The translations under genes and the position numbers were made by a program. The notes beneath the pieces are model-generated. The model was not told the origin of the DNA and ran no database searches. It was given only the letters and a program-made list of their open reading frames with translations. Below are positions 1 to 4,201 of a DNA stretch of 6,546 nt, in pieces. The stretch's first letter is position 1; each line of letters starts with the position of its first letter. Source of the stretch: Bryobacterales bacterium (GTDB lineage Bacteria; Acidobacteriota; Terriglobia; Bryobacterales; Bryobacteraceae); the NCBI GenBank assembly GCA_003132865.1, contig PKYZ01000747.1:1-6546 (forward strand), given 5' to 3'.

Positions 1-428
1 AAAACTAAGTGGCATTGGGCTAAAGCCCGGCGTTCGAGAATCAGAGGCTTGCCGTCCTGGCGCAGGCTCATGGAGATGGCCAGCGGATTCTCCGTCGCGG
101 CCAAATAGTCGCCCATCACGCCGTTCAGCGCCGCCAGTACGGCCTCGCGTCCGGGCGGGGAATTCCTCTCCCCTAGCAGAGGAATGAGCGGGGAGAGCAT
201 GGCATCGATCCCGCTTCCCACGAGGCCAGTTAACGCGCGGATGCTCTGGTAAACCAGCCCCGTAATGCCGCTGGTGGGCCCCTCTAAGGGCGTGCCGAGA
301 ATTCCGGGTTTACGCGCGATGTTGAGGTGCATCGCCTCTACCAGATCGGCGAGCCCCGCGGTGGCGTCAATCGCCAGACGGCTGAACCCCAGAACATCGG
401 AGGGATGAATTGGACTCGTTTTAGTCAT
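1..428 (-). CDS. Probable alpha/beta-hydrolase (esterase/lipase family), N-terminal part, cut by the left window edge
   Basis: About 142 codons are open from an ATG at 428-426 to the window edge with no stop. The protein begins MTKTSPIHPSDVLGF and contains stretches such as GLADLVEAMHLNIARKPG, GITGLVYQSIRALTGLVGSG and REAVLAALNGVMGDYLAATE. From memory, this order matches the N-terminal region of a bacterial alpha/beta-hydrolase family of about 400 residues, where it precedes the nucleophile-elbow domain; no search was run. No catalytic Ser, Asp or His region is visible, so enzymatic activity is inferred only from family resemblance. The start is supported by AGGAG five bases upstream and a sigma70-like promoter. 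No signal peptide is seen, so a cytoplasmic location is likely. The last few codons at the edge coincide with a small palindrome and no longer resemble what I recall of the family, so the gene could be interrupted just there. Confidence 0.7.
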   Translation of the reverse strand, partial: MTKTSPIHPSDVLGFSRLAIDATAGLADLVEAMHLNIARKPGILGTPLEGPTSGITGLVYQSIRALTGLVGSGIDAMLSPLIPLLGERNSPPGREAVLAALNGVMGDYLAATENPLAISMSLRQDGKPLILERRALAQCHLV

Positions 429-433
429 GGCAA

Positions 434-438
434 CTCCT
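434..438 (-). promoter_or_regulatory. Shine-Dalgarno site of the hydrolase-like gene
   Basis: AGGAG is read on the minus strand (plus strand CTCCT) five bases before the ATG at 428. It fixes the start of the left-edge gene. Confidence 0.7.
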
Positions 439-439
439 C

Positions 440-452
440 GCTGCATTGCAGC
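440..452. promoter_or_regulatory. Perfect 13-bp inverted repeat at the transcription start of the hydrolase-like gene, possible operator
   Basis: GCTGCA-T-TGCAGC has perfect 6-bp arms around one base. It lies between the predicted transcription start (about 455) and the Shine-Dalgarno site (434-438). A repressor bound here would block the promoter. The loop is too short for an RNA hairpin that uses all pairs, so a DNA operator is the better reading. No regulator gene is in the window. Confidence 0.3.
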
Positions 453-461
453 ATTAAGGAG

Positions 462-490
462 AGTGTACAGCACCCGTAGGTTCTTGGCAA
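462..490 (-). promoter_or_regulatory. Sigma70-type promoter of the hydrolase-like gene
   Basis: On the minus strand TTGCCA (plus 485-490) is followed after exactly 17 bases by TACACT (plus 462-467). The -35 box matches TTGACA at five of six positions and the -10 box matches TATAAT at four of six. The predicted start near 455 gives a leader of about 27 nt that includes the ribosome-binding site. The promoter lies in the gap after the stop of the upstream permease gene (516), so the hydrolase-like gene need not depend on read-through. Confidence 0.5.
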
Positions 491-515
491 GGTGGACAGA
501 GCTCGCCGAGTTCGC

Positions 516-2906
516 CTAATCGCAGCGCAACGCCGCCGTGGGGTCTATCCGCATAGCCCGGCGCGCCGGGATATAGCACGCGGCCAGCCCTACGACGATC
601 CAGAGGTCCGCCACGGCGGCATAGGTGAGCGCGTCGGTCGTCGCCACGTGGAACAGCATGCTGGCAATGACCCGGTTCAGCGCCAGCGCGGCCCCCAGCC
701 CGGCGGCTTCGCCCACGCCTACCAGCAGAAGACCGCGTCCCACGATCATGGCAGTGATATCGGCGTAGTCCGCGCCCAGAGCCAGGCGGACGCCAATCTC
801 GTGCGTGCGCCGGCTGACCGCGTGCGACGTCACGCCGTAGACCCCCGCCGATCCCAGCAGCAGCGCCAGCAGCGCAAACGAGACCAGCACCACCATATTG
901 GCGCGCCGGGGGGCGATCGACGCCGCCATAAGTTGCTCCAGCGTCTCGATGTTTTTGGGTGCTTGCGTGGGGTCGAGTGCGGCAAGCCGGCCGCGCACCA
1001 CCTCGGCCAGGCGCATGGGGTCGTCCGCCATTCGCGCCAACAGCCTCATGACGATGTCGCTCCCGCCGTGCGGGCCTTGCTGCAAATAGAAAGTGTAGAT
1101 GGCCGGCCCGGGGTCCGTTTCCAGATCCGGCCGTATATCGCCTGCCGTGCCGACGATGGTCATCCAGCCATTCTGCCGGAAGAGGCTCCCCAGGCGGCGG
1201 CCAATACAATCTTCATGCGGGAAGTAGCGGCGCGCGAACGACTGGCTGACGATGGCCACCTCGGGCGCGTTCCCGGTATCGGAGTTGCTGAAATTGCGTC
1301 CTCGCAGGAACGGAATTCCCATGGTGCGGAAATAATCGGGACTGACTATGTCCCACGCGGCAGAGACCTCCCCGTCCGGGTGCCCTTCGATCCCCGTGCT
1401 CGCGCTGCCAACACCACCCAAGGTGATGGCCGCCGATTCCACGCCGGGTACGCCACGCACGCTCTCCAATGCCTCGTGGAAGAATGCCGCCCGGCTCTGC
1501 GGGGTGGCGTACCGCGCGCCTTTCATTTGCAGGTCGAGCGTCAGGATGCGGTCCGCCCGCGTTCCGGAATCCATGCCGCGCAGCGTCAGGAAACTGCGGA
1601 ACAGCAGCCCCGCGCCGATCAGCAGCGCCGTGGCCAGGGCCACCTCCGCCACCACCAGCAGGTCGCGCAGCCGGCTCCGGCTGCCGCTCTCGCCCGCGGC
1701 GCGCCCGGTGGCTTTCAGACTTTCGTTGACCGGAATGCGCGCGGCTTGCAGCGCTGGCGCCAGGCCGAATGCGATGCCGCAAACCAGCGACAGTCCCAGG
1801 TTGAACGCAAACACGCGAAGATCCACCGGAATCGGGGGAACCATGGGAAGGTTCTGGGAAAGGAACGCTATCAACAGGTCTTTTACCCAAAAGGCCAGCG
1901 CCAAACCCGCCAGGCCGCCGCAGAGCGCCAGCAGAATGCTTTCCGTCAACAGTTGGCGCAGGATGCGCGCGGCGCCCGCGCCCAGCGCGCGCCGTACGGC
2001 CATCTCTCTTTCCCGCCCCGTGGCTCGCGAGAGCAGCAAGTTGGCGACGTTCACGCAGGCGATCAGCAAAACCAAACCAACTGCGGCCAGGAAGACGATC
2101 AACGTGGATTTCACGCGCCCGGTGATGCGTTGCTGCCACTCGGTCAGAATTACGCGCCCCGTCGTTTTCCTCCCGCGCCGCGTGGCCTGGAAAAGCGTGT
2201 CCAGTTCCGCGCGTGCTGTCGCCATGGGCGCCCCCGGCCGCAGGCGGCCGATGGCCCAAAGCATCTTCCAATGCGCGCGGCCCTCTTCCAGTTGAAATGG
2301 CAGCCAGAGATCCTGGTTCACGCGGAATTCACCTGGAATCCGGAAACCCTCCGGCATCACTCCCACGATCGTGTAACTCCGGTCGTCGAGCGCCAGCGGT
2401 TTTCCCAGGATGGCAGGGTCGCCCCCGAAGCGCCGCTGCCATAGCGCATGGCTCAGGATCGCCGCCGGCGGACCACCCGGCCGGTCTTCTTCGGGCAAGA
2501 AGTTCCGGCCTAGCACGGGCCGAACCCCGAGCGCCGGCAGCAGCGATTCCGTCACGCTGCCGCACTCCAGGCGCTCTGCACTTTGCGCTCCCAGCAAATT
2601 GACCGAACATTCGAAATAGGCCGCCACGTGGCTCAAAGTGCGGCTGTGCTTCTGCCACTCGACCACTTCGGTCGATCCGATGAACAGGTTCGGCCCAGTG
2701 CCGTAGTCTTCCTGGATGGAGACCAGACGTTCCGGTTGCGGAAACGGCAGCGGGCGCAGGAGCACCCCGCTGACCACCGTGAAAATGGCAGTCGTGGCTC
2801 CAATGCCTAGCCCCAACGTGAGCGCCACCGTGACCGCAAAAGCGGGGTTCTTGTGTATCGTCCGCAGGCCGTAACGCAGGTCCTGCCGGAGGCTGTCCAA
2901 TGGCAT
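516..2906 (-). CDS. MacB/FtsX-type orphan ABC permease (ADOP family), complete
   Basis: A 796-residue inner-membrane protein of the acidobacterial duplicated orphan permease type. Order of parts: N-terminal signature DLRYGLRTIHKNP (9-21); TM1 about 22-44 with LGLGIGATTAIF; first MacB-like periplasmic domain about 50-265; first FtsX domain with TM2-TM4 (about 269-291, 319-348, 366-387) and cytoplasmic motif EREMAVRRALGAG (299-311); TM5 about 416-438; second periplasmic domain about 440-665 (SPDYFRTMGIPFLRGRNF 522-539); second FtsX domain with TM6-TM8 (about 671-695, 725-750, 760-780) and RRTHEIGVRLALGA (699-712). It ends ARRAMRIDPTAALRCD, the usual family end, so it is full length. No nucleotide-binding domain or ATPase gene accompanies it. 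Substrate is unknown; related MacB and LolC/E proteins act in export or lipoprotein handling. An in-frame GTG at 2942 would add 12 residues (808 aa), but the ATG at 2906 places the conserved DLRYGLR motif at the normal distance and has a G-rich stretch (2914-2920) seven bases upstream. Confidence 0.94.
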   Translation of the reverse strand: MPLDSLRQDLRYGLRTIHKNPAFAVTVALTLGLGIGATTAIFTVVSGVLLRPLPFPQPERLVSIQEDYGTGPNLFIGSTEVVEWQKHSRTLSHVAAYFECSVNLLGAQSAERLECGSVTESLLPALGVRPVLGRNFLPEEDRPGGPPAAILSHALWQRRFGGDPAILGKPLALDDRSYTIVGVMPEGFRIPGEFRVNQDLWLPFQLEEGRAHWKMLWAIGRLRPGAPMATARAELDTLFQATRRGRKTTGRVILTEWQQRITGRVKSTLIVFLAAVGLVLLIACVNVANLLLSRATGREREMAVRRALGAGAARILRQLLTESILLALCGGLAGLALAFWVKDLLIAFLSQNLPMVPPIPVDLRVFAFNLGLSLVCGIAFGLAPALQAARIPVNESLKATGRAAGESGSRSRLRDLLVVAEVALATALLIGAGLLFRSFLTLRGMDSGTRADRILTLDLQMKGARYATPQSRAAFFHEALESVRGVPGVESAAITLGGVGSASTGIEGHPDGEVSAAWDIVSPDYFRTMGIPFLRGRNFSNSDTGNAPEVAIVSQSFARRYFPHEDCIGRRLGSLFRQNGWMTIVGTAGDIRPDLETDPGPAIYTFYLQQGPHGGSDIVMRLLARMADDPMRLAEVVRGRLAALDPTQAPKNIETLEQLMAASIAPRRANMVVLVSFALLALLLGSAGVYGVTSHAVSRRTHEIGVRLALGADYADITAMIVGRGLLLVGVGEAAGLGAALALNRVIASMLFHVATTDALTYAAVADLWIVVGLAACYIPARRAMRIDPTAALRCD

Positions 2907-2925
2907 AATCGCGTCCCCCCAGCAT

Positions 2926-2954
2926 AGTGTAGCTGACCGCACCGGGATTTTCAG
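2926..2954 (-). promoter_or_regulatory. Possible sigma70-type promoter of the minus-strand permease
   Basis: On the minus strand CTGAAA (plus 2949-2954) and TACACT (plus 2926-2931) are separated by 17 bases, each matching consensus at four of six positions. The same TACACT hexamer serves the hydrolase-like gene. The predicted start near 2919 gives a leader of only about 13 nt with GGGGGGA as the only Shine-Dalgarno-like sequence. It would also exclude the GTG at 2942 as start codon. The match is weak. Confidence 0.3.
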
Positions 2955-2988
2955 GAGTTCCAGGGCGCGATATCTCTTTACCCGGCGC

Positions 2989-3008
2989 TACCTGCTTTCG
3001 GGCAGGTA
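2989..3008. promoter_or_regulatory. Perfect 7-bp-arm inverted repeat in the divergent promoter region
   Basis: TACCTGC-TTTCGG-GCAGGTA lies in the 137-bp space between the divergent permease (start 2906) and barrel-protein gene (start 3044). It could be an operator shared by both genes or a hairpin. There is no T-run after either arm, so it is not a typical terminator. Confidence 0.35.
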
Positions 3009-3034
3009 CGTCGTGATGGACATATGATAAGGAC

Positions 3035-3039
3035 AGGAG
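3035..3039 (+). promoter_or_regulatory. Shine-Dalgarno site of the barrel-protein gene
   Basis: AGGAG lies four bases before the GTG at 3044 and 13 bases before the in-frame ATG at 3053. The spacing is short for the GTG and long for the ATG, so it favours the GTG but does not settle the start. A TATGAT hexamer at 3023-3028 could be a -10 box, but no convincing -35 box was found. Confidence 0.5.
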
Positions 3040-3043
3040 CACG

Positions 3044-3676
3044 GTGCCCGGAATGAAGTATTTAGTCGCGATTCTTTTCGCCGGCGCTGCCTTTGGGCAA
3101 CAGTACGAAATCGGGGCGGCCATCGGTTATGGGTTCTACCGGGGCGGCACGATCTATTCGGCCTCCGGGATAGCGGAAGCAGGTATCCGAAACCGCTTCG
3201 CAGCCGGCATTATGCTAGGGGATGAATTTTCGGATTACGTCTCCGCAGAGTTTAACTACCTTTATCATGACGGCCATCCTTTCCTGCAGGCTCCCGGAGT
3301 GAAATCCGACATACAGGGCAATTCCGATGCACTGACGTGTGAGTTACTGTTCCACTTCAAGAAGCGCGAGCATCGTTTGCGGCCGTTTCTCGCCGGAGGT
3401 TCCGGCGCGAAAGAATATGTCATCGCCGGTCCAGCGCCATTTCCACAGCCGATTCCGCAAATCGCCAGTCTCACCACGAACGATGTATGGAAAGTCGTCT
3501 TCAGCGCCGGCGGAGGCGTGCAGTTCCGTCTGATCCCGCACATGCTTCTGCGGGCGGAATTCCGGGACTATCTCACTACGTTCCCCAGACAGGAGATCGT
3601 TCCCGCTCCGCACAATACGGCTCGCGGAATCTTTGAGCAGTTCACTCCTTTGTTCGGCGTCAGCTACACCTTCTGA
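3044..3676 (+). CDS. Putative outer-membrane beta-barrel protein
   Basis: A 210-residue exported protein. The N-terminus has one Lys, a hydrophobic core (YLVAILFAGAAFG) and a likely signal-peptidase site after Gly18 before QQ. There is no lipobox cysteine. The mature part has alternating polar/hydrophobic strands rich in Gly and aromatics: YEIGAAIGYGFYRGG (21-35), YVSAEFNYLYHDG (65-77), ALTCELLFHFKK (96-107), RLRPFLAGGSGAKEY (111-125), KVVFSAGGGVQFRLI (150-164), MLLRAEFRDYL (167-177). It ends PLFGVSYTF with a terminal Phe, the classic C-terminal signal of outer-membrane barrels. Size and layout fit an eight-stranded OmpA/OmpW-like barrel. Function is unknown. The GTG at 3044 is chosen on Shine-Dalgarno spacing; the ATG at 3053 gives an equally good signal peptide. 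The gene is divergent from the permease at 516-2906, and its 3' end overlaps the remnant on the other strand by 13 bp. Confidence 0.72.
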   Translation: MPGMKYLVAILFAGAAFGQQYEIGAAIGYGFYRGGTIYSASGIAEAGIRNRFAAGIMLGDEFSDYVSAEFNYLYHDGHPFLQAPGVKSDIQGNSDALTCELLFHFKKREHRLRPFLAGGSGAKEYVIAGPAPFPQPIPQIASLTTNDVWKVVFSAGGGVQFRLIPHMLLRAEFRDYLTTFPRQEIVPAPHNTARGIFEQFTPLFGVSYTF

Positions 3677-4032
3677 TCGATGTTCTCGACGGAGCTTATC
3701 AGCCCGAAGGACTTGGCATGCGTCATCCGCTTCGACCCGCGCCAACCCGCGAATTGCGGCGCGTAACCCGGCTCCCAGGCGCTAAGGAACATGAAGCCGA
3801 TGGCGAAGGTTTCCGACAATCCTACAGTTGGTTCCATTGAGAGATGCGTCTGGTATTGGGTGGGAAGCGGCGTCCCATCCCACGGCGCATCTCCTTGGGT
3901 CACGAAGTTCAGGTGAGCCTCAAGACTATATTCACCCAGCGACATGGGCTTCAGCAGTGGACGTGTAGATCGCACGACGCGTGCTTGCAGTGACGAAGGT
4001 GTCGCGCAGTTGCTGTTGAGGGCAGGCGGCAT
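3664..4032 (-). pseudogene. Truncated, decayed remnant of a putative outer-membrane protein gene
   Basis: A 122-codon open frame on the minus strand. Residues 31-98 read as a real protein: [18 protein letters not shown], a WDGTPLPTQYQTH stretch, SMEPTVGLSETFAIGFMFLS, then a WEPGYAPQFAGWR run. From memory, this pattern belongs to an uncharacterised acidobacterial secreted or outer-membrane family roughly twice as long; no search was run. After GWR the family pattern fades (KRMTHAKSFGL is only a loose match) and a stop comes 20 residues later, inside the 3' end of the barrel-protein gene. The 29 residues before the Met at 3945 have no signal peptide, and there is no clear Shine-Dalgarno site. 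It therefore seems to have lost both its export signal and its C-terminal half. Alternatives: a real short gene, or an intact gene broken by sequencing frameshifts. Only the frame between about 3730 and 3945 is well supported as former coding sequence. Confidence 0.5.
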
Positions 4033-4159
4033 CGTTCATCGCGACCACATTGGGCCGAATCACCGATTGGGCGCTCGCGGCACCCTGCCCATTCCCAGAC
4101 AGCGAATTCCAAAATCGGACAACTGCCGCGTGGCCGCCAGCGCGGCAAGTCCCGCGTTT
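3932..4159 (-). other. Second protein-like open frame in the gene-poor stretch, no gene called
   Basis: On the minus strand a frame shifted from the remnant is open between a stop at 4162-4160 and a TGA at 3934-3932. Its first ATG is at 4039 and would give 35 residues starting [15 protein letters not shown]. The codons are fairly GC-rich at third positions, but there is no Shine-Dalgarno site and I recognise no family. It overlaps the start of the remnant, so it could be its original upstream part after a frameshift, or chance. Apart from this, the palindrome at 4124 and the promoter at 4174, I see nothing in 4033-4201. Confidence 0.2.
4124..4147. promoter_or_regulatory. 24-bp near-perfect palindrome upstream of the sigma54 promoter, candidate activator site
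   Basis: TGCCGCG (4124-4130) and CGCGGCA (4141-4147) are perfect 7-bp arms. The spacer holds a nested TGGC-C-GCCA (4131-4139), so with one bulged base (G4140) the two sides pair over 11 bp. The centre is about 65 bp upstream of the predicted sigma54 transcription start. That is close, but plausible for an enhancer-binding protein. A terminator is less likely because the nearest T-run (4157-4160) begins nine bases after the stem. Confidence 0.45.
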
Positions 4160-4173
4160 TCACCACCTCGAAC

Positions 4174-4189
4174 TGGCACGCCGCTTGCT
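4174..4189 (+). promoter_or_regulatory. Sigma54 (RpoN) promoter, full consensus match
   Basis: TGGCACG (4174-4180), four bases, then TTGCT (4185-4189) match the known -24/-12 consensus TGGCACG-N4-TTGCW at every defined position, with the GG and GC dinucleotides at the correct spacing. Transcription should start about 12 bases after the GC, near 4200. The permease ATG is at 4202, so the mRNA would be almost leaderless. The sequence before the ATG (CCCTCTCTTCC) is pyrimidine-rich and has no Shine-Dalgarno site, which agrees with this. Such a promoter needs an ATP-hydrolysing activator. Confidence 0.75.
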
Positions 4190-4201
4190 CCCTCTCTTCC
4201 A

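Noticed and set aside
492..2444. A 650-codon plus-strand open frame, plus several frames of about 130-350 codons on both strands over the same region
   Set aside because: They lie over the minus-strand permease. Their products are rich in Arg, Gln, His, Pro and Ala with no recognisable domains, whereas the 516-2906 frame reads as an unmistakable FtsX/MacB permease. They are by-products of its high GC content.
2907..2942. GTG at 2942 as start of the minus-strand permease (808 residues)
   Set aside because: The 12 extra residues are not part of the family N-terminus, and the GTG lies upstream of the predicted transcription start. The ATG at 2906 is better placed.
2989..3008. Inverted repeat as a terminator
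   Set aside because: It lies between two divergent gene starts and lacks a following T-run, so a terminator has no purpose there.
4124..4160. Palindrome plus TTTT as an intrinsic terminator
   Set aside because: The T-run begins nine bases after the stem and is only four bases long, and no plus-strand gene ends just upstream: the barrel gene stops about 450 bp away.
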